A stretch of DNA of 64,000 bases from Qipengyuania aquimaris (GCF_009827445.1 NZ_WTYI01000001.1:2060381-2124380), one strand, 5' to 3'. Positions 48,997-59,846 are shown, numbered from the stretch's first letter. Numbers and translations are program-made. The notes: generated by a model from the letters alone, not told the origin.

Positions 48997-51900
48997 ATGG
49001 GTTCCAAAGCCGCCAAGGCAAGCCAGAGCATGTCCCCCCAAGCCAAGACGATCGCGCAGCACATGCGCGAGTCCCTGCTTCCGGGCGACACTCCGATCGA
49101 TGACGAACACCTGTCAGAGGCAGCAGCTTTCCTCGCCGAAACCGCCGAAAAGCGCGCGGCAGGAGAACCCGCGATCGCCATCCAGTCGATCAGCGATGAG
49201 CGCCGCTACACGCGAATTGCGATCATCAACGACGACATGCCTTTCCTTGTCGACTCTACTGCCGCCGCCGTTGCCGCGATGGGACTGGCCATCGATCGCC
49301 TCATTCACCCCGTGGTGCCAGTCGAACGCGGAAGCGACGGCACGCTCGACAAGGTGATCAAGGGAGAGCCGGAAGACGCTTTCTGGGAATCGATGATCTA
49401 CCTTGAAGCCCCACGGGTCGATGCCAAGCGAAGGCACGCGATCGAGGAAAAACTCCTCGAAACACTCGCCGATGTCCGCGCTGCAGTGTGCGATTGGCCA
49501 AAGCTGCAGGAAGCGATGGCCGGCGACGTCGAGCGAGTGGAAAACGAAGAAGGCGCAGCCCTGCTCGAATGGCTGAATTCTGGAATGCTCACGCAATTGG
49601 GCCATGTCGTTCGCATGCGGGATGGCTCGCAGGAAAACGAGCTCGGCATTTGCCGCACTTCATCGCGCGAGCTGCTGGTCGATGCGAGCTACGAGCGCGC
49701 CTTCGCCTGGTTCGAGGGAAAGGGCGAAGCACGCACGCCGCTGATCATCAAGGCGAACCATATGGCGCGGGTGCACCGCCGCGTGCCGCTCGACCTGTTC
49801 ATCGTCCCGATCCGTGATGGGAAGAAGGTCAAGGCTCTCTCCGTCCATGCCGGTGTCTGGACGAGCGCCGCGATCGCCTCTCCGCCTCGCAGCGTTCCGA
49901 TCCTGTGCCAGCGGCTGGATGCCATCCGTGACGAACTCAATTTCGACGATACAGGCCATGCCGGTAAGGCGCTGGTCCACGCGCTGACTGCGCTGCCCCA
50001 CGATCTCGTCATCGGATTTTCGGAAGAAGATACCGCACGCATCGCTACGACGATGATGAGCCTTGTCGACCGACCCCGGCCTCGATTGGCATTGGTCGAA
50101 GCGCCGCTGGCCCGCCATCTTTTCGCATTCGTCTGGCTTCCGCGCGACATGCTCGCCACCCAGGTTCGCCTCCAGATCCTGGCTCTGCTGGAAGAGGGAG
50201 CCAAAGCGCGCCTGCTCGACTGGAGCCTCGAGGTTGAAGGGGGCAATCTGGCAATGCTGCGGTTCGTTCTCGATATTCGCGAAGGCGCACAGAAACCCGA
50301 CGAAGCCGCACTCGAGCAACAGTTGCAAACGCTGCTGCGCGGCTGGAGTGAAGCGGTCGAGAACGAATTGCTTGCGTTCGAGGAAAAGGGCCGTGCCGCA
50401 GCCCTCGCCATGCGTTTCGCAGAGGCATTCCCCACCGCATATCGCGCCCGTTTCGGGCCTCGCGAAGCAGCTGAGGATATCGCCCGCCTGCGCGCGCTCG
50501 GCCATCATGCCGACGACGAGGACGAGGCGCCGCACCGCGGAGCGCGGCTTTATTTGTGCGAGCGCGACGACGAACGCTGCCTGCGCCTGAAACTCTACCA
50601 GGCCGAGGGTAGCCTGCCGCTATCCGACGCGGTCCCCGCATTGGAGAACTTCGGCTTCCACGTGCGTTCGGAAATGCCGACAGTCCTCGAAGAGGGTCGC
50701 CTTGGCACGATCCACGATTTCGCGCTGCAGCTTGCCCCCGGCCTCAATGCCGAAGACTTGATCGAACGGGCGGAAGGTATCGAAGACGCAATCGGCGCAG
50801 TGCTCAACGAACAGGCTGAAAACGACGTTTTCAACCGCCTCGTTGTCGAAGCCGCGCTCGACGCCCACCAGACCGAATGGCTGCGCGCGTTCTATCGCTA
50901 CCTTCGCCAGATCGGAATGGGGTTCACGATCTATACGGTGGTCGATGCGCTGGCGAAATCGGCCGATATCACGCGCGCGCTCATCGACCTGTTCAGCGCT
51001 CGGCACGATCCCGACTTCGACGGCAATCGCGAGGAAGCGTCCAAGGAAGCGAGCGAGGCCATCCGCCGCGCCCTGACTCGGGTCAAGGCGATCAACGACG
51101 ACCGCCTGCTGCGCCTCTACAAGGCGTTGATCGATGCCATCCTGCGGACCAATGTCTTTGCGCCTGCAGCGAATGAGGCGCTGGCATTCAAGATCGACAG
51201 TTCAATGGTACCGGGACTTCCCAAGCCCGTGCCATGGCGCGAAATCTTCGTTTATTCGCGCCGCGTCGAGGGCATCCACCTGCGCTCCGGCCCGGTTGCG
51301 CGCGGGGGCCTGCGCTGGTCCGATCGCCGGGACGACTTCCGGACCGAAATTCTCGGCCTGATGAAGGCGCAGCGCGTGAAGAACGCCGTGATCGTACCGG
51401 CGGGCGCGAAGGGCGGATTCTATCCCAAGCAATTACCCGACCCGTCCATCGATCGCGATGCCTGGGCGGAGGAAGGCAAGGCCAGTTACGAGGTCTTCAT
51501 CCGCAGTCTGCTGTCGGTCACCGATAACATCGTCGACGACAAGGTTGTGCACCCTGAAGATGTCGTCATCACCGACGGCGAGGATCCCTATTTCGTCGTT
51601 GCCGCCGACAAGGGCACAGCCAGTTTCTCCGACGTCGCCAATGCGATCGCCGAAAGCCGCGACTTTTGGCTCGACGACGCTTTCGCCAGCGGCGGCTCGA
51701 AGGGCTATGACCACAAGGCCATGGGCATTACCGCGAAAGGCGGATGGGTCAGCGTCCAGCGCCACTTCCTCGAAATGGGCATCGACGTGCAGACCGATTT
51801 CATCGAAGTGGTCGGATGCGGGGACATGTCTGGCGACGTCTTCGGCAATGGTATGCTGCTGTCCAAGGCCATCAAGCTGGTCGCAGCCTTCGATCACCGT

Positions 51901-53694
51901 CACATCTTCCTCGATCCCAATCCCGATCCGGCAAAGAGCTGGAAGGAACGGAAGCGCCTCTTCGAAATGACCCGTTCGAGTTGGGCGGATTACGACGAAG
52001 ACCTGATTTCGCGTGGCGGCGGTGTCTATCCGCGCGACGCCAAGACCATCAAGCTATCGAAAACGATGCAGGGCGTGCTCGGCATCGAACAGGACGAAAT
52101 CGAGCCCGAAGCGCTGATCTCGGCGATCCTCAAGGCTCCGGTCGACCTGATCTGGTTCGGCGGCATCGGCACCTACATCAAGGCCAGCAGCGAAAATAAC
52201 GTCCAAGTCGGCGACCCGGCGAACGACGCGCTGCGCGTCGACGGGAAGGACCTGCGCGCCAAGGTTATAGGCGAAGGCGCAAACCTGGGCACGACGCAGG
52301 CCGGACGCATCGAATATTCGCTTGGCGGCGGGCGCTGCAACACCGACTTCATCGACAATTCCGCCGGGGTCGACTGTTCGGACAACGAGGTGAACATCAA
52401 GATTGCCCTCGCCGCTGCCAAGCGCGCAGGACGCTTGTCCGAACCCAAACGCGTCGAACTGCTGGAAGAGATGACCGACGAAGTTTCGGACCTCGTCCTG
52501 GAAGACAATCGCTTGCAGGCGCTGGCCCTGTCGATCGCCGAAAAGGGCGGTGCGCGGGCCATGGCATCGCAGCTCCATCTGATCGAGACACTGGAAGACG
52601 CCGGAAACCTCGATCGAAAGACAGAAGGCCTCGCCGACAATCAGACGCTCCAGCGCCGTGCGGCCGAAGGAATGGGTCTCACCCGTCCCGAATTGGCAGT
52701 GCTGCTGTCGTCGGCCAAGCTGGTCCTCCAGGACGCGATCCAGAACAGCGACCTGCCGGACGATCCAATCCTGCATGACCTGCTCATGCGCAGTTTTCCG
52801 GAACCGATGCGCGGCAAGTTCCGCAAGCAAATCGAAAACCATCGCCTGCGCCGCGAGATTATCGCGACCAAGCTCGCCAACGCGATGGTGAACCGCATCG
52901 GGATCATCCACCCATTCGAACTGGCCGAAGAGGAAGGCGTCGAACTTTCCGAAGTCGCCGGTGCGTTCGTGGCGGCCGCGCACCTGTTCGACCTGCGCAA
53001 CATCTGGACCGAACTAGACAATGCCAAGATCGACGAAACCGCGCGTCTCCTGCTATTCGATCGCCTTGCGGCGGCCGTCGGCAACCTTATGTCGGACGTC
53101 CTGCGCACGGCAGCAGGCCGGGTGCGCCCTGCGGAAATGGTCGACGAGCTCGGCAAGAACGTTGCTCTGCTGGTCAAATCTACCGACCAGCTGCTCGGCT
53201 CGCAGCTCAAGAATCAGTCGCAGGACCTGCACGAGACGTTCACTGACGCGGGGGCCAACGATGCGGTCGCTTCGCGTATCACGCATATCTACAATCTTGA
53301 CGGGTCGGTCGGCCTGGCCAAGCTGGCAGCCGATACGGGCCTCGATCCGGAACCACTGACACTGGGCTTCACCGACATCGGTGCGAGCCTCGGCATCGAC
53401 TGGGCGCAAGGCACCGCCGCACTGATGAACCCGTCGGACGTGTGGGAGCGACTATTGGTGTCCGGCATTGCCCGGGATTTCCAGCAGATGCGGCTGGACC
53501 TCTTGCGCCGTCTCTCGCGCCGCAAGGATGCGAAGGAAGACATGCGGGGCGTCGTCAACGCCTGGGCAGCGGACCACCAGTCGGCCATGCAACAGTTCCG
53601 CTCCATGATTGAGCGTGCCCAGTCGCAAACGCCGGTTGCACCGGCGATGCTGGCCCAGATCGCCAGCATGGCTCGCAACCTGCTGGCGCGCTGA
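48997..53694 (+). CDS. NAD-specific glutamate dehydrogenase, large 180-kDa type
   Basis: 1565 residues. Oxidises glutamate to 2-oxoglutarate and ammonia with NAD+. It has a long N-terminal regulatory region (ACT-like and helical segments) of about 700 residues. The catalytic core (about 750-1250) carries GPVARGGLRWSDR and the lysine-rich VPAGAKGGF, followed by the NAD-binding domain (ITAKGGWVSVQRH, GCGDMSGDVFGNG) and a C-terminal helical domain. ATG 48997 follows GAGAGG. This catabolic enzyme runs opposite to the gltBD and glnE-controlled assimilation encoded elsewhere in the window. Confidence 0.96.
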   Translation: MGSKAAKASQSMSPQAKTIAQHMRESLLPGDTPIDDEHLSEAAAFLAETAEKRAAGEPAIAIQSISDERRYTRIAIINDDMPFLVDSTAAAVAAMGLAIDRLIHPVVPVERGSDGTLDKVIKGEPEDAFWESMIYLEAPRVDAKRRHAIEEKLLETLADVRAAVCDWPKLQEAMAGDVERVENEEGAALLEWLNSGMLTQLGHVVRMRDGSQENELGICRTSSRELLVDASYERAFAWFEGKGEARTPLIIKANHMARVHRRVPLDLFIVPIRDGKKVKALSVHAGVWTSAAIASPPRSVPILCQRLDAIRDELNFDDTGHAGKALVHALTALPHDLVIGFSEEDTARIATTMMSLVDRPRPRLALVEAPLARHLFAFVWLPRDMLATQVRLQILALLEEGAKARLLDWSLEVEGGNLAMLRFVLDIREGAQKPDEAALEQQLQTLLRGWSEAVENELLAFEEKGRAAALAMRFAEAFPTAYRARFGPREAAEDIARLRALGHHADDEDEAPHRGARLYLCERDDERCLRLKLYQAEGSLPLSDAVPALENFGFHVRSEMPTVLEEGRLGTIHDFALQLAPGLNAEDLIERAEGIEDAIGAVLNEQAENDVFNRLVVEAALDAHQTEWLRAFYRYLRQIGMGFTIYTVVDALAKSADITRALIDLFSARHDPDFDGNREEASKEASEAIRRALTRVKAINDDRLLRLYKALIDAILRTNVFAPAANEALAFKIDSSMVPGLPKPVPWREIFVYSRRVEGIHLRSGPVARGGLRWSDRRDDFRTEILGLMKAQRVKNAVIVPAGAKGGFYPKQLPDPSIDRDAWAEEGKASYEVFIRSLLSVTDNIVDDKVVHPEDVVITDGEDPYFVVAADKGTASFSDVANAIAESRDFWLDDAFASGGSKGYDHKAMGITAKGGWVSVQRHFLEMGIDVQTDFIEVVGCGDMSGDVFGNGMLLSKAIKLVAAFDHRHIFLDPNPDPAKSWKERKRLFEMTRSSWADYDEDLISRGGGVYPRDAKTIKLSKTMQGVLGIEQDEIEPEALISAILKAPVDLIWFGGIGTYIKASSENNVQVGDPANDALRVDGKDLRAKVIGEGANLGTTQAGRIEYSLGGGRCNTDFIDNSAGVDCSDNEVNIKIALAAAKRAGRLSEPKRVELLEEMTDEVSDLVLEDNRLQALALSIAEKGGARAMASQLHLIETLEDAGNLDRKTEGLADNQTLQRRAAEGMGLTRPELAVLLSSAKLVLQDAIQNSDLPDDPILHDLLMRSFPEPMRGKFRKQIENHRLRREIIATKLANAMVNRIGIIHPFELAEEEGVELSEVAGAFVAAAHLFDLRNIWTELDNAKIDETARLLLFDRLAAAVGNLMSDVLRTAAGRVRPAEMVDELGKNVALLVKSTDQLLGSQLKNQSQDLHETFTDAGANDAVASRITHIYNLDGSVGLAKLAADTGLDPEPLTLGFTDIGASLGIDWAQGTAALMNPSDVWERLLVSGIARDFQQMRLDLLRRLSRRKDAKEDMRGVVNAWAADHQSAMQQFRSMIERAQSQTPVAPAMLAQIASMARNLLAR

Positions 53695-53747
53695 CCCGAC
53701 GCGGGAATGCTTGACCGCGTGAGAGTTTAGCGCCAGCCCTGCGCGTC

Positions 53748-54974
53748 ATGGAGCATTACGACGTCGTCATCGTGGGTTCGGGCCATGGCGGAGCGCAGGC
53801 TGCAATCGCGCTACGCCAGGCAGGGCATGAGGATACGATCCTCATGGTTAGCCGTGACCGCAACCCGCCTTATGAGCGCCCACCATTGTCGAAGGATTAT
53901 CTGGCGGGCGAAAAGCCCTTCGAGAAAATCCTGATCCGGCCGGAACAGTTTTGGGCCGATCGCAACGTGACGCTGCGCCTTGGCGCAAACGCGAACGAGA
54001 TCGATCCGCGTTCGCACACCATTGCATTGTCCGACGATACCAAGGTGACGTATCGCAAGCTCATCTGGGCCGGTGGCGGTGATGCCCGGCGCCTGTCGTG
54101 CCCGGGTGCGGATCTGGCTGGCGTCCATACTATCCGCGGACGCCGTGACACCGATGCACTCAAGGCAGAATTGGAAGGCGGTGCCAAGCGAGCGGTCATC
54201 GTGGGCGCGGGCTACATCGGGCTCGAGGCTGCTGCCGTTTTGCGAAAGCTCGGCTGCGACGTTGCCGTAATCGAGATGCAGGACCGCGTCCTCGCGCGGG
54301 TTGCAGGAGCGGAATTGTCGGGCTTTTACGCCGCCGAACATCGCGCCCACGGGGTCGACCTCCGGCTCGAGACGGGTTTGGAACGCATCGAAGGCGACGA
54401 CGGACGCGTTACCGGTGTGACCCTGACCACGGGAGAGACCCTTACCTGCGACATCGTGATTGCAGGGATCGGCATCGTGCCATCGGTCGGGCCGCTGATC
54501 GCGGCAGGCGCGGCAGGCAGCAACGGGGTCGACGTCGATACATATTGCCGCACGTCGCTCGACGACATCTACGCGATCGGCGACTGCGCAGCCCATCCTA
54601 ATCCCTATGCCGATAACGCGGTTATAAGGCTTGAGTCGGTCCAGAACGCCAACGACATGGCAACCGTCGCGGCCAAGGCGATCATGGGCGACAAGCAGGA
54701 TTACGACGCCGTCCCCTGGTTCTGGTCGAACCAGTACGACCTGCGCTTGCAGACCGTTGGCATTTCCACCGGCCACGATGCCTGCGTCCTGCGAGGCGAT
54801 CCTGCCGACCGGAAGTTCGCCATGATCTATTTGAAAGAAGGCTGCGTCATCGCGCTCGATTGCGTCAACAATACCCGCGATTACGCGCAAGGCCGCAAGC
54901 TGGTGGAAGCAAGGGCGGAGGTCGATGCTGACCTGCTCGCCGACACCAAAGTCCCGCTCAAGGAGATGCGCTGA
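53748..54974 (+). CDS. FAD-dependent ferredoxin reductase-type oxidoreductase
   Basis: 408 residues. FAD motif [12 protein letters not shown] (8-19), then [13 protein letters not shown], the family marker of putidaredoxin/rhodocoxin reductases. NAD motif [11 protein letters not shown] (about 150) and the second FAD motif [14 protein letters not shown]. Transfers electrons from NADH to a 2Fe-2S ferredoxin, typically for P450s. Both P450s of the window are candidate clients, though no ferredoxin is seen here. The last 17 bases overlap the convergent queG 3' end. Confidence 0.92.
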   Translation: MEHYDVVIVGSGHGGAQAAIALRQAGHEDTILMVSRDRNPPYERPPLSKDYLAGEKPFEKILIRPEQFWADRNVTLRLGANANEIDPRSHTIALSDDTKVTYRKLIWAGGGDARRLSCPGADLAGVHTIRGRRDTDALKAELEGGAKRAVIVGAGYIGLEAAAVLRKLGCDVAVIEMQDRVLARVAGAELSGFYAAEHRAHGVDLRLETGLERIEGDDGRVTGVTLTTGETLTCDIVIAGIGIVPSVGPLIAAGAAGSNGVDVDTYCRTSLDDIYAIGDCAAHPNPYADNAVIRLESVQNANDMATVAAKAIMGDKQDYDAVPWFWSNQYDLRLQTVGISTGHDACVLRGDPADRKFAMIYLKEGCVIALDCVNNTRDYAQGRKLVEARAEVDADLLADTKVPLKEMR

Positions 54975-56019
54975 GCCGCGCGGCCGCCCAATCGGCCGCA
55001 TCACTTACCGCGGGATCGGGGTCATTGCGCAAGGCCTGCACCAGGGGAGCCAGCGACGCATTCCCGCTGTTTCCTGCGGCATAAAGGCAATTGCGCACGA
55101 AGCGGTCACGCCCGATCCGCTTGATCGGCGAGCCCGAGAAGAATTGGCGAAACCCTGCATCGTCAAACGCAAGGAAGTGCGCGAGGTCGGGGGCTTGCAA
55201 TTCCTCGCGCGGCGCAAGCTTCAGATGCCGGTGCGCGGTGTCCGCAAACTTGTTCCATGGACAAACCGCGAGGCAATCGTCGCAGCCGTAAATCCGATTG
55301 CCCAGTGCTTCGCGAAATTCACCGGGAATCTGGCCCTTGTGCTCGATGGTCAGATAGGAAATGCACCGACGCGCATCGAGCCGGTAGGGTGACGGGAAGG
55401 CAACGGTAGGGCAGGCATCCTGACAGGCGCGGCACGACCCGCACATATCCCTGCCCGGCGCATCGGGCTCGAACGGCAGTGTCGAGTAAATCGCACCGAG
55501 GAACAGCCAGCTGCCATGCTCGCGGCTGACAAGATTGGTATGCTTGCCCTGCCAACCGATGCCGGCTGCTTCTCCGAGGGGCTTTTCCATCACCGGAGCC
55601 GTATCGACGAATACCTTGAGCTCGCTGTCCGGCTCCCTTTCGATGAGCCAGCGCGCCAAGGCCTTGAGCGCCTTCTTCACAACGTCATGATAGTCGCGTC
55701 CCTGCGCGTAGACCGAAATCCGCGCCTTATCGGGATCGCCCTCAAGCGCCAGGGGGTCGACATCGGGAGCATAGCTCATGCCTAGCGCAATCACGCTGCG
55801 CGCTTCCGGCCACAGGCCCTGCGGATAGGCGCGCTGCTCCTTTCGGGCCTCCATCCACTGCATCGAGCCGTGCTTGCCCTCGCCCAACCACTCTTCGAGC
55901 CTTTCGGTGCGCGTGCGGTCCTCGCCCGCAGAGGTGAAGCCGCAAGCCGCGAAGCCCAGCGACTGTGCTTCCCTGCGGAGATCGTCCTGGAGGGACTTCA
56001 AAGAGGGGTCCTTAACCAA
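54958..56019 (-). CDS. queG: Epoxyqueuosine reductase
   Basis: 353 residues. Last step of queuosine synthesis in tRNA; a cobalamin-dependent enzyme with two 4Fe-4S clusters. Cluster ligands are in [12 protein letters not shown] and [10 protein letters not shown] plus a nearby Cys. The N-terminal cobalamin-binding domain and C-terminal HEAT-like tRNA-binding segment are present. The start is a TTG at 56019 (GGGAGC upstream); no upstream ATG fits. Confidence 0.93.
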   Translation of the reverse strand: MVKDPSLKSLQDDLRREAQSLGFAACGFTSAGEDRTRTERLEEWLGEGKHGSMQWMEARKEQRAYPQGLWPEARSVIALGMSYAPDVDPLALEGDPDKARISVYAQGRDYHDVVKKALKALARWLIEREPDSELKVFVDTAPVMEKPLGEAAGIGWQGKHTNLVSREHGSWLFLGAIYSTLPFEPDAPGRDMCGSCRACQDACPTVAFPSPYRLDARRCISYLTIEHKGQIPGEFREALGNRIYGCDDCLAVCPWNKFADTAHRHLKLAPREELQAPDLAHFLAFDDAGFRQFFSGSPIKRIGRDRFVRNCLYAAGNSGNASLAPLVQALRNDPDPAVSDAADWAAARLSASP

Positions 56020-56027
56020 ACTTGCTG

Positions 56028-56064
56028 TTGCTCCCGTTCACTCGGCGCGGTTAACGCTGGTGCA
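56028..56064 (+). promoter_or_regulatory. Putative leaderless promoter of the ABC exporter genes
   Basis: TTGCTC (56028-56033), 17 bases, TTAACG (56051-56056); TAAC (56052-56055) is exactly 8 bases before the ATG at 56064. No Shine-Dalgarno. Divergent from queG, whose start is at 56019. Confidence 0.35.
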
Positions 56065-57062
56065 TGCTTACCGAGCCGAACGCCAAGCCGCGACCCCTGA
56101 ACGACACGTCGCCCTCACTTGCCATCGAAGCGAGAGGACTGGTGAAGCGGTTCGATGACACGCTCGCAGTCGATGGTGTGGATATAAGCGTGCCGGAAGG
56201 AGCGATCTACGGCATCCTCGGACCGAATGGAGCAGGCAAGACGACCACTCTTCGAATGCTGCTGGGCATTATCGATCCGGATGAGGGAACGCGCCGCGTT
56301 TTCGGGCACGAGCGTCCACACGAGATTGCGCGCCTAATCGGCTACCTTCCGGAAGAGCGCGGGCTTTACCCGGCGATGAAATGCGATGAAGCCATCGGTT
56401 TCCTCGGTGCCTTGCGTGGCCTCCCTGTCGAAGAAGGCAAGCTGCGCGGGCGCGAGATGATGGAGGCCCATGGCCTGGGCCACGCCATTGATCGCCAGAT
56501 CCGCCAGTTGTCGAAGGGCATGGCGCAGACGGTGCAATTGCTCGGAAGCCTGGTCCACAAGCCGAAACTGGTTGTGCTCGACGAACCCTTCAGCGGTCTC
56601 GATGCCATCAACCAGGGCAAGCTCGAAGGCATGATCCGCGAATTGGCGAACGACGGGACGACCGTGATCTTTTCGACTCACGTCATCCACCACGCTGAAA
56701 GGCTTTGCGACGACGTGGCGATCATCGCAGGCGGCAAGGTACCCTATGCCGGATCGGTCGACACGGCACGCGATCGCATTCCCGCTCAGGTGCGACTTGA
56801 GACGGCCAATGGCGGCGGGGAATGGCGCTCTGCTCTTCCCGACGACGCTCGCCACGATGCGAAAGCGCATGGTGGCCACTTCTGGTATTTCCCCGTGCCC
56901 GAGAGCGGAATCGAAGAGCTGCTGAAACGGCTCATAGAGGGAGGCGCAGGCATTCTCTCGCTTTCGATTGAACGGGCCGGACTTCACGATGCCTTCGTGG
57001 AGATCGCCGGTGAGGCGGCAGCGCGCGCACTCGATGAAGACGCGGCAGGAGATGTGGCATGA
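56064..57062 (+). CDS. ABC transporter ATP-binding protein (NatA/drug-exporter type)
   Basis: 332 residues. Walker A GPNGAGKT (53-60), Q-loop region YLPEERGLYP, ABC signature LSKGM, Walker B VVLDEP and H-loop STHVIHH. A C-terminal extension of about 100 residues is typical of NatA/CcmA-DrrA-like subunits. Works with the membrane subunit encoded immediately downstream (ATGA overlap), exporting Na+, drugs or a lipid-like substrate. Confidence 0.92.
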   Translation: MLTEPNAKPRPLNDTSPSLAIEARGLVKRFDDTLAVDGVDISVPEGAIYGILGPNGAGKTTTLRMLLGIIDPDEGTRRVFGHERPHEIARLIGYLPEERGLYPAMKCDEAIGFLGALRGLPVEEGKLRGREMMEAHGLGHAIDRQIRQLSKGMAQTVQLLGSLVHKPKLVVLDEPFSGLDAINQGKLEGMIRELANDGTTVIFSTHVIHHAERLCDDVAIIAGGKVPYAGSVDTARDRIPAQVRLETANGGGEWRSALPDDARHDAKAHGGHFWYFPVPESGIEELLKRLIEGGAGILSLSIERAGLHDAFVEIAGEAAARALDEDAAGDVA

Positions 57063-58279
57063 GCGACAATGCAAGCAGGCTCCCGCTCTGGCGCGCGGCG
57101 CTGGTCATGGCGCGGCGGGATTTCAGGGCAATCCTGTTCTCCAAGGCATTCCTCTTCTTCCTGCTCGGCCCGATTTTCTTCGGAGCGATCAGCGCAACGG
57201 CAGGCGCGCTCGGCGCCAAGGCTGCAGAGAGTTCCGATCCGCCGAAGCTCGCGGTGGCACTGTCCGATGCCGAGAACGCCGCCTTCGCAAGGGCGCACGA
57301 GCATCTGGCACAAGCGGTGGGCCTGCCAGCGATTGTGACAGTGCCGGACAGCGACCAGAGAGACGCGGCCGAATTGCTTGCCGACAAATCGGACAATTTC
57401 GGCGCGGTCCTGACAGGGTCGCTAGAGAACCCGCAACTGACGGGTACCGAGGAACGGATCGCACGTTGGCAGGGGGAGGTCTCATTGCTCTCGGCGCAGG
57501 CGCTAGGCGGTTCGAGTGCAGAATTGCCGGAAGTGAACCTCTCGCCGACGCAAACGAGCGTCGCGACAATCCGTAGCGCCCAGACGGCAACCGCCACCGG
57601 GGCGATCACGCTCCTGTTCCTCCTGACGATGCTTCTGGCCGGCATGGTCCTTTCCAACCTCGTCGAGGAGAAGGCCAACAAGATCATCGAAATCCTTGCT
57701 GCGGCCATTCCGATGGAAGCTGTTTTCTATGGCAAGCTTTTCGCAATGCTGGCGGTCAGTTTCGTCGGCATCGCGGTTTGGGGCGGCATTGCGCTGCTGG
57801 TCCTGACCCTCGGCAGCGCCGCGCTCGGCCCGATACCGGAGCCTGCCGTCGGCTGGCCGCTGTTCGTGGTCCTGTTCGTGACCTATTTCGCCACGGCCTA
57901 TCTTTTGATCGGCTCGATCTTCCTCACGATCGGATCGATGGCTCCAACCGTGCGCGATGTGCAGACGCTGTCGATGCCAGCCACAATCCTGCAACTGGCC
58001 GTATTCTTCCTCGCCACCTATTCGCTCAGCGATCCCGGCTCGGCGGCGGAAATCTTCGCGGTGCTTTTCCCGGTATCATCGCCTTATGCGATGGTTGCCC
58101 GCGCAGCACAGTCGCCCGTTCTCTGGACCCACGCCGCAGCACTTGCCTGGCAGCTGCTTTGGGTCGCGATCTTCGTGAAAACGGGCTCTGGCCTGTTCCG
58201 CAAGCTGGTTATGAAATCGGGTACCGGCGGCGGCAAGGCGAAGCCTCGCTTTTCGCTGCGCAAGGCAGCTCGCCCGTAA
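57059..58279 (+). CDS. ABC-2 type transporter permease (NatB-like)
   Basis: 406 residues. One N-terminal helix (about 24-44), a periplasmic domain to about residue 175, then five helices (about 180-380) with the ABC-2 permease signature NLVEEKANKIIEILAAAIP between them. The arrangement matches NatB/YhaP-type exporters. Coupled to the ATPase by ATGA. A hairpin (58279-58299) overlaps its stop codon, with no T-run. Confidence 0.9.
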   Translation: MSDNASRLPLWRAALVMARRDFRAILFSKAFLFFLLGPIFFGAISATAGALGAKAAESSDPPKLAVALSDAENAAFARAHEHLAQAVGLPAIVTVPDSDQRDAAELLADKSDNFGAVLTGSLENPQLTGTEERIARWQGEVSLLSAQALGGSSAELPEVNLSPTQTSVATIRSAQTATATGAITLLFLLTMLLAGMVLSNLVEEKANKIIEILAAAIPMEAVFYGKLFAMLAVSFVGIAVWGGIALLVLTLGSAALGPIPEPAVGWPLFVVLFVTYFATAYLLIGSIFLTIGSMAPTVRDVQTLSMPATILQLAVFFLATYSLSDPGSAAEIFAVLFPVSSPYAMVARAAQSPVLWTHAAALAWQLLWVAIFVKTGSGLFRKLVMKSGTGGGKAKPRFSLRKAARP

Positions 58280-58345
58280 TTGCGTCGCATTGATGCAATC
58301 TTGCGAAAGGGGGGGCGACTTAAGTTCCGTTTTGCAACGCACTAT

Positions 58346-58359
58346 TGACACATATGTCA
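58346..58359. promoter_or_regulatory. Inverted repeat upstream of the CYP153 gene
   Basis: TGACA-CATA-TGTCA, with a TTGACA minus-35-like hexamer (58345-58350) inside the left arm. It sits 70 bases before the ATG, where a repressor or activator of an inducible alkane gene would bind. Confidence 0.5.
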
Positions 58360-58429
58360 GTTAGTTCAGGATGCGCCGCAGAGTATAACGGCAGAGACTC
58401 GCAAAGAGTACGCCAAAACGGAGAGAGAT

Positions 58430-59767
58430 ATGGCCACCATCGCCCCGCAGCGACCCGAAGTCCGTTCGAGCCCGACCGCCTACGAAGCGCTGACCAAGCA
58501 CTTCGAAGAGCATCCCGAACAGCGGCTCCAGCATACGCACAAGTGGGACGTCAGCCGGAGCGATATCTATTACGAGAACACCTGGCAGCCGATCTTCAAG
58601 GAGATGCGCGAAGCCGGGCCTCTGCACTACATCGAGGACAGTCCGTTCGGCCCATACTGGGCAGTCGTGCAGCACAAGGCGATCCAGCATATCGAAGCCT
58701 TGCCCGAGATCTTCTCGTCCAGCTGGGAATATGGCGGCATCACGATCCTCAACCGCCTTACCGAAGAAGAGCTGGCCGAAAGCGGTGTCGACCGGCGCGA
58801 ATTGCCGATGTTCATCGCCATGGACCGGCCGCAGCACACGGGCCAACGGCGCACCGTCGCTCCCAAGTTCACGCCGAGCGGCATGGCCGAAATGGAAGGC
58901 GAAATCCGCCAGCGCACCGGCGAATTGCTCGACTCACTACCGCGCGGGGAAGTCTTCGACTGGGTCGACAAGGTCTCGATCGAACTGACCACCGGCATGC
59001 TTGCGATCCTTTTCGGCTTCCCTTGGGAAGACCGTCGCCTGTTGACCTTCTGGTCCGACTGGTCGGGTGATACCGAACTTGCCAGCGTGCGCGAACTTGA
59101 CGAGATGCGCTGGGGCTTCCTCCACGAGATGGGGGCTTACTTTCAGTCGCTCTGGGTCGAACGCACGATGGACAAGGAGCCGGGCGACGACCTCATCTCC
59201 ATGATGATCCACTCCGAAGCGATGAACCAGATGCGGCCGGAGGAATTCATGGGCAATCTGGTGCTGCTGATCGTGGGCGGCAACGACACGACCCGCAATT
59301 CGATGAGCGGGATTATCTACCAGCTCGACAAGAACCCCGACCAGCGCAAGAAATTCGAACAGAACCCCGACCTCATCCCCAACGCAGTGCAGGAAATCCT
59401 GCGCATGCAGACCCCGCTTGCGCATATGCGCCGCACCTGCACCGAAGACACCGAAGTCTTCGGCAAGCAGATCAAGAAGGGTGACAAGGTGGTGTTGTGG
59501 TATCTGAGCGCCAACCGCGACGAGCAGGTGTTCGAAAACCCCGACAAGCTGGACATCGAACGCGAGAACGCCCGTCGCCACATCGCTTTCGGCTACGGTA
59601 TCCACCGCTGCGTCGGTGCCCGCCTGGCCGAACTGCAGCTGCGTGTCCTGCTCGAAGAACTGCACAAGCGCCGCATGCGGGTCCACGTGGCTGGCGACAT
59701 CGAGCGCGTGCGGGCGAACTTCGTCCATGGGTTCCGCAAGCTCGAGGTCGAAATCACCGAATTCTGA
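58430..59767 (+). CDS. cyp153: Cytochrome P450 CYP153 family, alkane/fatty-acid terminal hydroxylase
   Basis: 445 residues. I-helix GGNDTTRNSM is characteristic of CYP153, with K-helix ExxR (EILRMQ) and heme loop FGYGIHRCVG, axial Cys394. CYP153 enzymes hydroxylate the terminal carbon of medium-chain alkanes, using ferredoxin and ferredoxin reductase. Neither is directly adjacent, but a suitable reductase is at 53748. AGAGAGAT precedes the ATG. The promoter region carries an inverted repeat. Confidence 0.93.
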   Translation: MATIAPQRPEVRSSPTAYEALTKHFEEHPEQRLQHTHKWDVSRSDIYYENTWQPIFKEMREAGPLHYIEDSPFGPYWAVVQHKAIQHIEALPEIFSSSWEYGGITILNRLTEEELAESGVDRRELPMFIAMDRPQHTGQRRTVAPKFTPSGMAEMEGEIRQRTGELLDSLPRGEVFDWVDKVSIELTTGMLAILFGFPWEDRRLLTFWSDWSGDTELASVRELDEMRWGFLHEMGAYFQSLWVERTMDKEPGDDLISMMIHSEAMNQMRPEEFMGNLVLLIVGGNDTTRNSMSGIIYQLDKNPDQRKKFEQNPDLIPNAVQEILRMQTPLAHMRRTCTEDTEVFGKQIKKGDKVVLWYLSANRDEQVFENPDKLDIERENARRHIAFGYGIHRCVGARLAELQLRVLLEELHKRRMRVHVAGDIERVRANFVHGFRKLEVEITEF

Positions 59768-59833
59768 CGGTGATGCGCCGCAGCGCTTCGTAACCTTTCT
59801 GCCGTTTCAAGCGTAAGTTCAGGTGCGCAGGTC

Positions 59834-59846
59834 TATCGTGCGCGCA
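59834..59846 (+). promoter_or_regulatory. Possible leaderless start element of msrB
   Basis: TATC (59834-59837) lies exactly 8 bases before the ATG at 59846, the geometry seen at galU, aguA and the ABC gene. No Shine-Dalgarno and no good minus-35 are visible, so this is weaker than the others. Confidence 0.25.
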
